64,000 nucleotides of DNA from Chloroflexota bacterium (GTDB lineage Bacteria; Chloroflexota; Anaerolineae; Anaerolineales; Villigracilaceae), in the NCBI GenBank assembly GCA_016223135.1, contig JACRPQ010000005.1, forward strand, positions 302,873-366,872. Reading direction: 5' to 3'. A program made the translations under genes and the position numbers. Below the pieces are notes generated by a model, which saw nothing but the letters and a program-made list of their open reading frames with translations, was not told the origin of the DNA and ran no database searches. Below, piece by piece: positions 33,321 to 41,696 of the stretch (positions are counted from its first letter, which is position 1; each line of letters begins with the position of its first letter).

Positions 33321-34041
33321 AATTTACCTCATCTAACCTTTGATTATAAGCTTGTGTCTGGAAAATATACGGAAGCGCAAGCCAGACGATACCAAGACCA
33401 GCCAGAGGTCCAGTAATGAGGCGCATCCACGAGTTGAACGAGCCGAGCGCATCTCCCGCGTAGAACGTCGCGGGGAAAACGTTGTTTGTCAGTACAGCCA
33501 GCCATTGGTTGGTGTCACGAAATCCCTGCCCGATGCCTGCCAAATCACTGAGCATGTGCGTTCCGCCATCTATCGCGATGGGCAGTAGAAGCAAGATGAA
33601 TCCCCACCATGACAGCGGCTTGATTTTCCTGCGGAATGGATACCACATCACAGCGAACACCCACACACTGGTGTAGAACGAGATCATGCGATCCGACCAG
33701 GCAACCTTCCAGCCCATCGCTTCGTTGCCGACGAACTGGCGCAGGATGAAGGGGTTGGCGGTATTCTGCCATGCCGATTGTATCTCGCTCAGGGAATACA
33801 TCGTCTTTTCGCCGAACAGAAAGAATGAACGCTCCGGCAGTTGGTGGCAGAAAAACGAGTAGAAAAAATAGACTGCCCTCCCCGCGCCGTCCCAGCCAAT
33901 TTTCATGAAAACGGGCGCAAAAAACGGCGCGAAGACCCACAAACCATAAACGACCAGAAATATTTCAAACCCATGACGTGCAAGCCACTGGCTGAATGAA
34001 ATCAATTTCGTTGTTCGCATCTTTGCAGTGTTGGCGTTCAT
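33265..34041 (-). CDS. DUF2085 membrane protein
   Basis: The 258-residue polytopic protein has about six hydrophobic segments. FFCHQLPERSFFLFGEKTMY and GGTHMLSDL are typical of DUF2085, whose HQ/CH motifs suggest metal binding. ATG 34041 has AAAGGA upstream; the ORF-track start at 34089 is too early. It overlaps the response regulator start. Function unknown. Confidence 0.82.
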   Translation of the reverse strand: MNANTAKMRTTKLISFSQWLARHGFEIFLVVYGLWVFAPFFAPVFMKIGWDGAGRAVYFFYSFFCHQLPERSFFLFGEKTMYSLSEIQSAWQNTANPFILRQFVGNEAMGWKVAWSDRMISFYTSVWVFAVMWYPFRRKIKPLSWWGFILLLLPIAIDGGTHMLSDLAGIGQGFRDTNQWLAVLTNNVFPATFYAGDALGSFNSWMRLITGPLAGLGIVWLALPYIFQTQAYNQRLDEVNYAKVLEQIKNQDSRSAGR

Positions 34042-34072
34042 CTGTTCCTTTAGAAAAGAGAGACAAAAGTGA

Positions 34073-34105
34073 GTCTTCGGAAGTCTCAAGAAGACTTCCG
34101 AAGAC
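34073..34105. repeat. GTCTTCGGAAGTCT hairpin
   Basis: GTCTTCGGAAGTCT-CAAGA-AGACTTCCGAAGAC, a perfect 14 bp stem between the YtkA-like gene and the DUF2085 gene. Confidence 0.7.
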
Positions 34106-34175
34106 CGAGGTTTTACTGGACATTATCCATAATAACCGATTTATCTTTTGGGTGTTGGGTTTTCACAAATTCTCC

Positions 34176-34301
34176 GAACAGCCTTTCTTTACCGTACACA
34201 GAAACCCTAAAGGTCTGCTTTCCCTTCGTGAATTTGAGAATTTCCAAAAAGACCTTTAGGGTTTTTCACGAGAGAAATGTACGGTAGAGAGAACAGCCTT
34301 T
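34176..34301. mobile_element. MITE-like element with 11-bp direct repeats
   Basis: GAACAGCCTTT occurs at 34176-34186 and 34291-34301. The 104 bp between has near-terminal inverted repeats TACCGTACA/TGTACGGTA (34190-34198, 34278-34286) and an inner 15 bp inverted repeat, AAACCCTAAAGGTCT/AGACCTTTAGGGTTT. The layout fits a small non-autonomous insertion with target duplication. The source transposase is unknown. Confidence 0.55.
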
Positions 34302-34348
34302 GATTTATTCGCGTTATTCGATGCCAGCAGTTTTAATGCGGGTAAAGC

Positions 34349-34738
34349 CTACTGAACCGAAAGATCGATGTCTTCCTTGTAATCCAATCCATCCTTGCGG
34401 ACATAAACGGTCAGTTTCCAGTTGCCGCTCATGCTGAAGTTGGCACGGATGGCATACCTGCCGCCGCCCTGTTCGACGGCGACGCCGCTCATGCCCATCC
34501 CGCTCATGTCGGTGTGGTCAACAGAGACATCCACCGTCGCGCCTTCGATGGGGCTGCCGTTCGCGTCGGTAATGATAAGGACCAGTTCCGTGTCGCCCAT
34601 TATGGCGGGGCTGGGATTGGTCTCCACTTTGATGTTCACCTGCTGTGCCGAGGCAGTTTCAGTCGGCGCGGCGCTTCCGCACGCCGCCAGCAAAACGGAC
34701 ATCAAAACGAACATACTGATAAAGATCAACTTACGCAT
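34349..34738 (-). CDS. YtkA-like lipoprotein
   Basis: The 129-residue protein has a lipobox (SVLLAAC), a short linker and an immunoglobulin-like beta domain: NPSPAIMGDTELVLIITDAN, GATVDVSVDHTDMSGMGMSG, GNWKLTVYV. This matches the YtkA/FixH-like family, found with copper and cytochrome oxidase genes. The His/Met cluster (DHTDMSGMGM) could bind copper (inference). GGAGAG precedes the ATG. Confidence 0.83.
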   Translation of the reverse strand: MRKLIFISMFVLMSVLLAACGSAAPTETASAQQVNIKVETNPSPAIMGDTELVLIITDANGSPIEGATVDVSVDHTDMSGMGMSGVAVEQGGGRYAIRANFSMSGNWKLTVYVRKDGLDYKEDIDLSVQ

Positions 34739-34800
34739 TTTGTACTCTCTCCTTTGGGAAATAAATTATTCACTCATCTTACGCGGTTCTTTCTTCCTCG

Positions 34801-34844
34801 CCCCTTCACCCCTCTCCCAGCGGGAGAGGGGATGGAGGTGAGGA
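34801..34844. repeat. CCTCTCCC/GGGAGAGG intergenic element
   Basis: CCCCTTCACCCCTCTCCC-AGC-GGGAGAGGGGATGGAGGTGAGG. Relatives occur at 40944-40994 (intergenic) and inside the NapH-like gene near 23880-23943. Confidence 0.75.
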
Positions 34845-34857
34845 AGCGTAACATGAG

Positions 34858-35961
34858 TTATTCAACAACATTGATCATCAACATCAAGCCGCCCGGCTCG
34901 ACATTGTCGTTGGTGGTGTGATGCAGGATGTGGCAGTGCAGCACCCATTGCCCGGTTTCTGTTGCCACGAACTCGATGTCGTATCGTTCGCCTGGCGCGA
35001 CGCTGACCGTGTCTTTGATCAATCGCGCTCCTTGCGGCACGGGGTGTCCGTCGGTTGCCACAATCTCAAACGGGAAGCCGTGCAGGTGCATGGGGTGAAT
35101 GAACTGACCGATGCCAATAAAGCGTAAGCGTACGCGCTCGCCCTTCTTCACCGTAATCGTTTCAGTGGCGGGGAAAGATTTGCCGTTGAGGGTGAAGTAA
35201 TTCGGCTCCATGCCGCTCATGGGCATGGCGGCAAAGGTCTGCCCGTTGCGCACCAGCCACTCGGAAATCATCAGGGTCACATCCACGGCAGGCGGGTTGG
35301 CTTCCGGCTCCTTCGGATCAATGATAATCGGGGCGTATAAACCGGCGCTCACCTGCACGTCGCCTTCGAAATGCGAATGATACATGAACGTCCCTGCGGG
35401 TTTGGCAGTGAACTCATACGTGAAGGTCTCGCCCGGCAAAATCGGATCCTGCGTGACGCCGGGGACGCCATCCATCGCGTTGGGAACTTCGACCCCATGC
35501 CAGTGGATCGTGGTCGGGTCTGGCAATTCGTTCTTCACAATGACCCGAACCTGGTCGCCTTCGGTGACGCGGATCATGGGTCCCGGCACGGTTCCGTTAT
35601 AGGTATAGGCGGTCACGTTCACGCCATCCATGATGGACCATAGCACGGCTTTGGTGGTGATCTCGAAAATTTTGACGCCGTTTTCTTCGCGATACGCGAG
35701 CGGTTGCCCGCCTTTGGTCTCGGTCGCTGGCTGGACGTTCGGCGCGCTGATCGGTTCCATCATGTGCGCGGCTTCCGGGTTGTCCATCATCATGCTGCCC
35801 GGCGTGGCGGTCATGCCAACAGATTGGTTATTTCCACCCATTGGCATATTGCCATTGTTGTTATTCGGCATTCCGTCCACGGGGGGCGTGCCAGCGTTCG
35901 GCGCGCAGGCTGACAAAATCAACGCCAGACTTATCACTGCAAATACCAGTATTCGTTTCAT
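34858..35961 (-). CDS. Multicopper oxidase lipoprotein
   Basis: The 367-residue protein has a lipobox (LALILSAC) and a Met/Asn-rich stretch (NNNNGNMPMGGNNQSVGMT). The four copper-binding segments are TTIHWHGVEV, TFMYHSHFEG, HPMHLHGFPF and HCHILHHTTNDNVEPGGLML. It resembles cuproxidase/CotA-type enzymes that detoxify Cu(I) outside the membrane. It is shorter than three-domain family members, so it may be compact. AGAGG precedes the ATG. Its promoter carries operator copy B. Confidence 0.92.
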   Translation of the reverse strand: MKRILVFAVISLALILSACAPNAGTPPVDGMPNNNNGNMPMGGNNQSVGMTATPGSMMMDNPEAAHMMEPISAPNVQPATETKGGQPLAYREENGVKIFEITTKAVLWSIMDGVNVTAYTYNGTVPGPMIRVTEGDQVRVIVKNELPDPTTIHWHGVEVPNAMDGVPGVTQDPILPGETFTYEFTAKPAGTFMYHSHFEGDVQVSAGLYAPIIIDPKEPEANPPAVDVTLMISEWLVRNGQTFAAMPMSGMEPNYFTLNGKSFPATETITVKKGERVRLRFIGIGQFIHPMHLHGFPFEIVATDGHPVPQGARLIKDTVSVAPGERYDIEFVATETGQWVLHCHILHHTTNDNVEPGGLMLMINVVE

Positions 35962-36044
35962 GATTTTCCTCTCAAAAATTGGATTAGCGGCTGACTATAA
36001 GGAATTTCCCCATTCCAGTCCAGCGCGATATAACGGGTCGTCGA

Positions 36045-36062
36045 GTAGGCAATTTAGCCTAT
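36045..36062 (-). promoter_or_regulatory. Shared operator, copy B (upstream of the multicopper oxidase)
   Basis: GTAGGC-AATTTA-GCCTAT, 84 bp before the oxidase start and overlapping the stop codon of the gene at 36059. TATAGT (35994-35999) is centred 57 bp from the site centre. Confidence 0.65.
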
Positions 36063-36421
36063 CCGTCTTGCGGAACGGAAACAGGCGCATCCAGCACCTG
36101 TCGGATTTCAGCCAGCAGTTTCGAGTCCACGTGTTGACGCGGCTCGTCCGCAATCGAAAGCCAGGTTTGCCCGTCGTTGCCGTGCAGGAACAAGGTGACG
36201 GGCAACGCCGCGTCTTCTCCGTACACGAGCAGGATCACCATCTGACAATCGCAAGCCTCCGTCCCGTGATTCGGGCAGGGACAATCATGGGATGCCGCCC
36301 GCGCCGTGTGCAGGTCGAAGGTTTGCATGGCGCGCAGTCCAGCCTGTGATAACCGTCGCTCTGCCCAGTGCAGGACCTCGTCACAGGGACGATTGAGGAA
36401 TGTAAACGGGGAAATACTCAT
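36059..36421 (-). CDS. Cys-rich hypothetical protein
   Basis: The 120-residue protein MSISPFTFLNRPCDEVLHWA has a central Cys/His cluster (DCPCPNHGTEACDC), followed by beta-rich sequence (QMVILLVYGEDAALPVTLFL). GAGGC precedes ATG 36421; the ORF-track start is upstream. The CPCPNH..CDC cluster suggests metal binding. No family recognised. It has its own operator (copy C) and so is probably co-regulated with the multicopper oxidase. Confidence 0.7.
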   Translation of the reverse strand: MSISPFTFLNRPCDEVLHWAERRLSQAGLRAMQTFDLHTARAASHDCPCPNHGTEACDCQMVILLVYGEDAALPVTLFLHGNDGQTWLSIADEPRQHVDSKLLAEIRQVLDAPVSVPQDG

Positions 36422-36491
36422 AAGCGCCTCGAATGCTTCTATTCTATTGAAGTCCCCTCTTTCTTTGGAGCGCAATATCACGCATCCTCGC

Positions 36492-36509
36492 ATAGGCTGA
36501 ATCGCCTAT
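36492..36509 (-). promoter_or_regulatory. Shared operator, copy C (upstream of the Cys-rich protein)
   Basis: ATAGGC-TGAATC-GCCTAT, perfect 6-6-6 palindrome 71 bp before the start codon. TAGAAT (36441-36446) is centred 57 bp from the site centre. Confidence 0.68.
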
Positions 36510-36593
36510 GGGATGAATCCGCCACATGGCGTAAGGCGCCCTAACTGGGGAGGCTATGCTGGGTGAGCAACAGTCTGTGCTATCGAGAATTGC

Positions 36594-37700
36594 TTAGCGC
36601 AAGCTGCGTTTCTGCAGCGCGGCGCGGGTCATGGGACGCAAATCGGCGGCGTAGGTGGATGTGCGGCGATAGGTCTTCTCGCTCCAGGCGCGCGCTTGAG
36701 TGTGGTAGTCGCTCATTGCCGCCTCCCAGGCTGAGGCGTCGGTCAGGAAGCGGTGGAGCGAATCCGCCAAAAGGGAGGCGTGAGTCGTCGCATGGTCAAT
36801 CCCCATCCCGCTCCACGGATCCATCGCCTGCTGTGCATCGCCGACCAGCGCCCACCCCGCTCCATACGGCACGCGTTGATAACATGGAATGTTGCCCGCG
36901 CCTTTCACTTCCGCGACGATCTCCGCCTTCGATAAACGCGGCGCAAGCAAGGGGAGCGAATCCAAGTGGGCGCGCAGACGTTGCAGCGGTTCCTTTTTGA
37001 ACGAAGAAAATTCGCTGATCGGCAGGCTGACTGCAACCAGCGTGAGGTCCGCATCGGTGGGGAAGACGTAGGTCAGCGTATCGCCGGCGAAATGATGTTC
37101 AGCGAAGGCGACTTCATCGAGCGGTTCGATGCCTTGAAAGTAGGTGTAGTACATGCAGCGGCGCACGGGGAATTGAGATTCAAAGGACGGCTCCAGGATT
37201 TTGGCAAGCGTCGAATAGATACCATCCGCGCCGACGACGACCCGCGCGGTCGCTTCGTTGAACCCGTCCGCTTCGCTCCAGCGGACGCCTGTTACCCGTC
37301 CATCGAGTTGGATCAACTCCCTGACCTGCGCGCCCTGACGAATCTCAACGTTGGGTTCACGCGCCACACGCTGGAAGAGAATCCAATCGAGCGTGATGCG
37401 CCGCTCGCACAGGAAATAGCGCAAGTGTTCCTCGGGCGCTTCGACGGGATCGCTGATGACGTGACCGTCAATGTAACTCCACATCACGGTCATCGGCGGC
37501 GCAGCAGATTTCACTTCTTCCAGCGCTCCCAGCCGTTCAAAGACGCGCAGCGCGGGCGCGCGGAAGAAATGCGTGGAGAGCGTGTCGCTGGGGAAGCGCG
37601 CTTTATCCAGCAATAAGACGCGGTGTCCGTATTGACCGAGCAAGATGGCAAGCGCAGAGCCTGCCACGCGCGCGCCGACAATGATGACATCATAGTCCAT
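36594..37700 (-). CDS. FAD-dependent monooxygenase/oxidoreductase
   Basis: The 368-residue flavoprotein starts DYDVIIVGARVAGSALAILL (GxGxxG-type Rossmann with Ala/Arg variation). LVGDAQQAMDPWSGMGIDHA is the FAD ribityl-binding motif of the PHBH/geranylgeranyl-reductase fold. Substrate unknown. AAGAAAGAG precedes the ATG. Confidence 0.88.
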   Translation of the reverse strand: MDYDVIIVGARVAGSALAILLGQYGHRVLLLDKARFPSDTLSTHFFRAPALRVFERLGALEEVKSAAPPMTVMWSYIDGHVISDPVEAPEEHLRYFLCERRITLDWILFQRVAREPNVEIRQGAQVRELIQLDGRVTGVRWSEADGFNEATARVVVGADGIYSTLAKILEPSFESQFPVRRCMYYTYFQGIEPLDEVAFAEHHFAGDTLTYVFPTDADLTLVAVSLPISEFSSFKKEPLQRLRAHLDSLPLLAPRLSKAEIVAEVKGAGNIPCYQRVPYGAGWALVGDAQQAMDPWSGMGIDHATTHASLLADSLHRFLTDASAWEAAMSDYHTQARAWSEKTYRRTSTYAADLRPMTRAALQKRSLR

Positions 37701-37801
37701 GGGTACTCTTTCTTTATCGTGAGAGAACAGTCTGCCTAGCCGAGGGACAAACCCGCCCAGGCTTGTCCCTCGGCATTGGGTTGCCTTACGCCGTCAACAA
37801 C

Positions 37802-38191
37802 CTAACCTTTGACATAGGAAAACTTCTCAGCCACCTTTCCATCCCGCACACGGAAAACATCCACGCCTCGGACATGTCCGCGCTTGCCATCCGCCTCAAC
37901 CCAGCGATAGAGCCAGCGAACCGCGCAGCGGTCCCCACATGCGAAGATGTCCTCGGTTTCGAAGGTGGCGTGGGGCGAAGAGACGAAGAATCGTTCCCAG
38001 AAGGCGCGGACAGCCGCTTGTCCTTCATAGCGCTCGCCATCCGGCGGTGGGTAGGTGTTTTCGAACACACAGTCCTCGGTCATAGCTGCCATCGCCGCGT
38101 CAACATCATGCCGGTTGATGGCGTCGTTGAAGCGTTGAATCGCTTCGAGCGTGGATTTCGTCAGCATTTCTTCGGTTACGTTGGCGGACAT
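37802..38191 (-). CDS. SnoaL-like/NTF2-fold protein
   Basis: The 129-residue protein contains FNDAINRHDVDAAMAAMTED, WERFFVSSPHATFETED and HVRGVDVFRVRDGKVAEKFS. It is a single-domain SnoaL/NTF2-like fold protein, either a cyclase/isomerase-like enzyme or a binding protein. It lies 15 bp from the upstream cupin gene, likely in one operon. Confidence 0.85.
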   Translation of the reverse strand: MSANVTEEMLTKSTLEAIQRFNDAINRHDVDAAMAAMTEDCVFENTYPPPDGERYEGQAAVRAFWERFFVSSPHATFETEDIFACGDRCAVRWLYRWVEADGKRGHVRGVDVFRVRDGKVAEKFSYVKG

Positions 38192-38206
38192 GGCGCTTCA
38201 ACTCCT

Positions 38207-38578
38207 CTATGCCTTTTCTCGTTTGACGACGTCCGCCAGTTCGATCAGCACATTTGGTTCGTCGCCGACGACCCAGGCGTCGTGTCCTGGCTGCATGATC
38301 GCCACGTCTCCCGGACCGAATTCCATCTCCGTGCCGTCATCCATCCGTATTCGCTGGCGCCCTGCGAGAAAGATCTTCACGTGGAACCGCTGACAGCTTT
38401 CGCCGCCAACGACGGGCTTGACGTGCTTCGACCACTGCCAGCCAGGCTGGAGGGTCTCGCGGTAGAACGTCAGCCCGCCGACGGTGATCACCTCAATCTT
38501 GCCTTTCTCGAAGGGCTGCCGTGTCTCGTCGGCCGCATCGAAGTTCTTGCCTGTGATGCTTACAATTTGAGTGGTCAT
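38207..38578 (-). CDS. Cupin-domain protein
   Basis: The 123-residue protein has one cupin barrel; metal-site segments are GWQWSKHVKPVVGGESCQRFHVKI and GPGDVAIMQPGHDAWV. A metal-binding role is likely, but the substrate is unknown. It is co-directional with the SnoaL-like gene. Confidence 0.83.
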   Translation of the reverse strand: MTTQIVSITGKNFDAADETRQPFEKGKIEVITVGGLTFYRETLQPGWQWSKHVKPVVGGESCQRFHVKIFLAGRQRIRMDDGTEMEFGPGDVAIMQPGHDAWVVGDEPNVLIELADVVKREKA

Positions 38579-38620
38579 AATTTTGCTCCTTTCTGAAGAG
38601 AAATACAGAGTTTGGAAAAA

Positions 38621-40117
38621 TCACACACTGATTTTGAGTCTCTCGGCTCTCAACTCCTTATCCACTTCACGACCAATTCGCAGCACGATCTCTGGCAATG
38701 CCTCAATATCTTCCAGCGAGGTGCGGAAGTTGACGATGCAGGCGCGCAGGGCGAACTTGCCGTCAAGCACCGCGTTGGAGATGTACGCCTCTCCGCTGTT
38801 TTGCAGGCGCGTAAGTAATTCGGTGTTCAATTGATTCAAGTATTCTTCGATCTTGCTGGTACCTCCCTTCAAATCACGCGGCACATAGCGGAACGTAGTG
38901 ATGCTCAACGAATGAGTGAACGCTTCCAGTTCGGGCTGCGCGGCGACCAATTCAAAAAGTCGTTTCGCCAGGCGAATGTCATCACTGAGCATCTGCTCAT
39001 ATCCCTTGCGTCCCACCTGCTGTAACGCCAGCCAGACCTTCAAGGCGCGGAAGCCGCGCGAATTCTGCGGACCGTAATCGAAATAGTTGATCGCCTCCAC
39101 GCCGAAGTGATAATACGGCGGATGATAGGCAAACGCCTCGCGCAATTTTTCGGGGTCGCGCACGAGCGCGCAGCCCGCCTCGAGCGGCGCATATAACCAC
39201 TTGTGCGGATCCACCGCGACCGAATCCGCTTCGCTCAAGCCGCGCAATGCAGGCGACGCCTCGGGCAGCATGGCGGCGAAGCCTCCATACGCGCCGTCCA
39301 CGTGGAACCAGACTTCCTCCTCGCGGCAAATTTTTGCAATTTCGGGAAGATTGTCCACCGCGCCCGTGCTGACCGAACCCGCCGTGCCGATCACGATAAA
39401 CGGACGGTCGCCCGCTTCTTTATCCGCCCGAATTTGATTCTGCAATTGGACCGTATCCATGCTCAAATCTTCTCGCGTGGGAATCCAGCGGATGTTCTCG
39501 GTTCCGATACCAGAGATGTCCGCGGCTTTCTGGACCCAAGTGTGAGTCTCCTTCGAACAGTAGACGCGCAATCTGGGATTGCCATTCAAGCCCGAGGCGC
39601 GCACGTCCCAGTCCGTCTTTGCCTGACGCGCCGCGAGGAAGCAGACAATATTCGCCATGTTGCCGCCGCTGACCAGAATCCCGCCGCAGGATGTTGGAAA
39701 GCCGAGCAGTTCCGCGATCCAGCGGACGGTCTGCGCTTCGATCTCGCTTGCCATCGGCGAGAGGAACCACGCGCCCGTGTTTTGATTGACCGCCGAAGCC
39801 AGAAAATCGCCCAGGATTCCAATCGGCGCGGCGGATGAGGTGATGTAGCCCCAAAAGCGCGGATGACTGTTGAAGAGCGAGTGGTCGAACAAAAGATCGG
39901 CGGCGCGATCCATGAGTTGGGCGGGATCAGTCCCAAGGTCAGGGAGGAGGCGGGAGGCGTTCAGCGTTTTGCGTATCGCCGAGGGCGATTCGCCCGTCGT
40001 GACGGGACGCGCCGGAAGCGAATCCAAAAAATCCGCGATGCGATCCACGAGATGATGTCCGATGGCGCGGAAGTCATCCGCTTTGATTTCAATGGGTGTG
40101 GTGCGTGATTGATTCAT
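38621..40117 (-). CDS. Pyridoxal-dependent amino acid decarboxylase (group II)
   Basis: The 498-residue protein carries the PLP lysine in SVAVDPHKWLYAPLEAG and VHVDGAYGGFA upstream. Residue layout (ILVSGGNMANIVCFLAARQA, IVIGTAGSVSTGAVD) matches the aromatic-L-amino-acid/glutamate decarboxylase family. The substrate (Trp, Tyr, Phe or Glu) cannot be fixed from sequence alone. It lies 8 bp downstream of the PIG-L gene, so the two are co-transcribed. Confidence 0.92.
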   Translation of the reverse strand: MNQSRTTPIEIKADDFRAIGHHLVDRIADFLDSLPARPVTTGESPSAIRKTLNASRLLPDLGTDPAQLMDRAADLLFDHSLFNSHPRFWGYITSSAAPIGILGDFLASAVNQNTGAWFLSPMASEIEAQTVRWIAELLGFPTSCGGILVSGGNMANIVCFLAARQAKTDWDVRASGLNGNPRLRVYCSKETHTWVQKAADISGIGTENIRWIPTREDLSMDTVQLQNQIRADKEAGDRPFIVIGTAGSVSTGAVDNLPEIAKICREEEVWFHVDGAYGGFAAMLPEASPALRGLSEADSVAVDPHKWLYAPLEAGCALVRDPEKLREAFAYHPPYYHFGVEAINYFDYGPQNSRGFRALKVWLALQQVGRKGYEQMLSDDIRLAKRLFELVAAQPELEAFTHSLSITTFRYVPRDLKGGTSKIEEYLNQLNTELLTRLQNSGEAYISNAVLDGKFALRACIVNFRTSLEDIEALPEIVLRIGREVDKELRAERLKISV

Positions 40118-40125
40118 GATGACTC

Positions 40126-40929
40126 CTATCGCAAACCTTCAAATAAATCCGTCTCCCGCGCCCGCCCGCCATTGACGAGACTGAGGGCGCGATAATATTC
40201 CTGCGTGCCCCACAGCGCCTTGTGATGTTCGGGCGAGAGATGCTCGAGTTGACCATACGCGGCGAGTTGGGTTTTGTGACATGAAACGGCTTTCCAGACC
40301 GTGTTCCAGTAATCGGCGGTGTCAATGACAGTTGTCACCGCCCAATGGGGCCAGGGCGTGGTGCGGCGCGCGGTCCCGTCCACGTGCATGGTCAATTCGC
40401 CGAAGACCGACTCGTAGGCGTCGAACTTTCCTTTGGGCCACGCCATGTAATACAGTTTGATCACGCGGTGCGGGGAGGACGTATCGGAATAATCTGGATC
40501 GGCGGCGGCAAGGACGGCGGCTGTGGTGAATTGACAGATGGCGATGTGATCGGGGTGACCGTAGGCGCCGTTGGGATCGAAGGTGATGACCACATGAGGA
40601 CGAACCCGCCGCAGATGAGTAACAATCTTGGCAATCGCTTCGGCGGGATTGGCTTGATCGAGGTCGCCGTCCATGTAATCGAGAAACTTCACTTCGCGGA
40701 TGCCGAGTTCGCGCGCGGCGTCGAGCAATTCCGCCTCGCGCATTTTGCCGAGCGCATCCAAGCCAGGATTATCCTTCTCATCGCCGAACCAGCCGCGCTC
40801 TCCGCGCGTGGCGGTGACGAGATAAGTCTCGACTCCCTCGGCGGCATATTTTGCGAGTGTGCCGCCCATGCCGAGCGATTCGTCATCGGGGTGCGCCAGG
40901 ACGCACATGAGTTTTAGCGGGGTTGTCAT
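40126..40929 (-). CDS. PIG-L/LmbE-family deacetylase
   Basis: The 267-residue protein has the zinc motif AHPDDESLGMGGTLAKYAAE and distal HPDHIAICQ, typical of MshB/BshB-type N-acetylglucosaminyl deacetylases. Members make low-molecular-weight thiols (mycothiol, bacillithiol) or modify glycolipids; which applies here is not known. Confidence 0.88.
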   Translation of the reverse strand: MTTPLKLMCVLAHPDDESLGMGGTLAKYAAEGVETYLVTATRGERGWFGDEKDNPGLDALGKMREAELLDAARELGIREVKFLDYMDGDLDQANPAEAIAKIVTHLRRVRPHVVITFDPNGAYGHPDHIAICQFTTAAVLAAADPDYSDTSSPHRVIKLYYMAWPKGKFDAYESVFGELTMHVDGTARRTTPWPHWAVTTVIDTADYWNTVWKAVSCHKTQLAAYGQLEHLSPEHHKALWGTQEYYRALSLVNGGRARETDLFEGLR

Positions 40930-40943
40930 GTTGACCTCGTTTT

Positions 40944-40994
40944 GCCCTCATCCCCAGCCCTTCTCCCATTGGGAGAGGATTAGAGTGAGGGGCA
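40944..40994. repeat. CTCTCCC/GGGAGAG-type intergenic element
   Basis: GCCCTCATCCCCAGCCCTTCTCCC-ATT-GGGAGAGGATTAGAGTGAGGGGC. Relative of the element at 34801-34844 and the copy within the NapH-like gene. Confidence 0.7.
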
Positions 40995-41080
40995 TAACCA
41001 CAGGGAAAAAAGATTTCACAGTGTAAACATATCGCCTGCTTTGTATGAAGCATAAGATCACCTCCGTATTCTGGGTCTGT

Positions 41081-41695
41081 TCATGGTCCACGCCATAGGG
41101 TGCCAAACGCAATCGCGTTGTGGCCAGGATAGCTGAACTTCAGGCTGTTTGTCTGAACGCTGAAGTCCCTGGCTGAGAAAAAATCCTCCCGCTTGGTCAG
41201 CAGACCGGTAGGCAGGAGCGCCGAAGGCAGATGGTCAAATCCAGTAACAGGGTTACGAATGGGCTCAAATTCCACGCGTACCGAGTCGGCGGCGCGGAAG
41301 GAGCTATGCTTGCCGTTGTAATGAACGTCAATTTTGGCTGAGTAAACTTCCAGTCCATTCGTAATGGTGGACATGAAGATGCCAATCGGTCCCCCTGCTT
41401 TGCCAGTGGCAATCGCTGCCAGCGCCTCTCTTTGCGGTCCCTGGGCGCGATCATCCAGATACACTACGCCGCGCCCTTTGCCTTCGTGCAGTGGACCGGG
41501 CCAGCTGGCTGCCAATACCCAAGCCAGTCCATCCAGAACGATCTCACCATATTTTCCTGTCACGATGCGAAAAGCCTCCGCAGCCTCGCAAATACCGTAG
41601 GTGGGCGGCGCATTGAAGGAACAGGGACACCCCCAATTACAATTACAAGCCATTAAATGTTCGATTTTGAGTTTCCATTTGACCGGTTTGCTCAT
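41081..41695 (-). CDS. DUF1326 protein
   Basis: The 204-residue protein begins with KIEHLMACNCNWGCPCSFNA, the Cys-rich DUF1326 signature, and continues with GVVYLDDRAQGPQREALAAI. The role is unknown. It is 1 bp from the DUF2182 gene; the DUF1326-DUF2182 pair is recurrent, which suggests a shared metal-related function. Confidence 0.88.
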   Translation of the reverse strand: MSKPVKWKLKIEHLMACNCNWGCPCSFNAPPTYGICEAAEAFRIVTGKYGEIVLDGLAWVLAASWPGPLHEGKGRGVVYLDDRAQGPQREALAAIATGKAGGPIGIFMSTITNGLEVYSAKIDVHYNGKHSSFRAADSVRVEFEPIRNPVTGFDHLPSALLPTGLLTKREDFFSARDFSVQTNSLKFSYPGHNAIAFGTLWRGP

Positions 41696-41696
41696 T

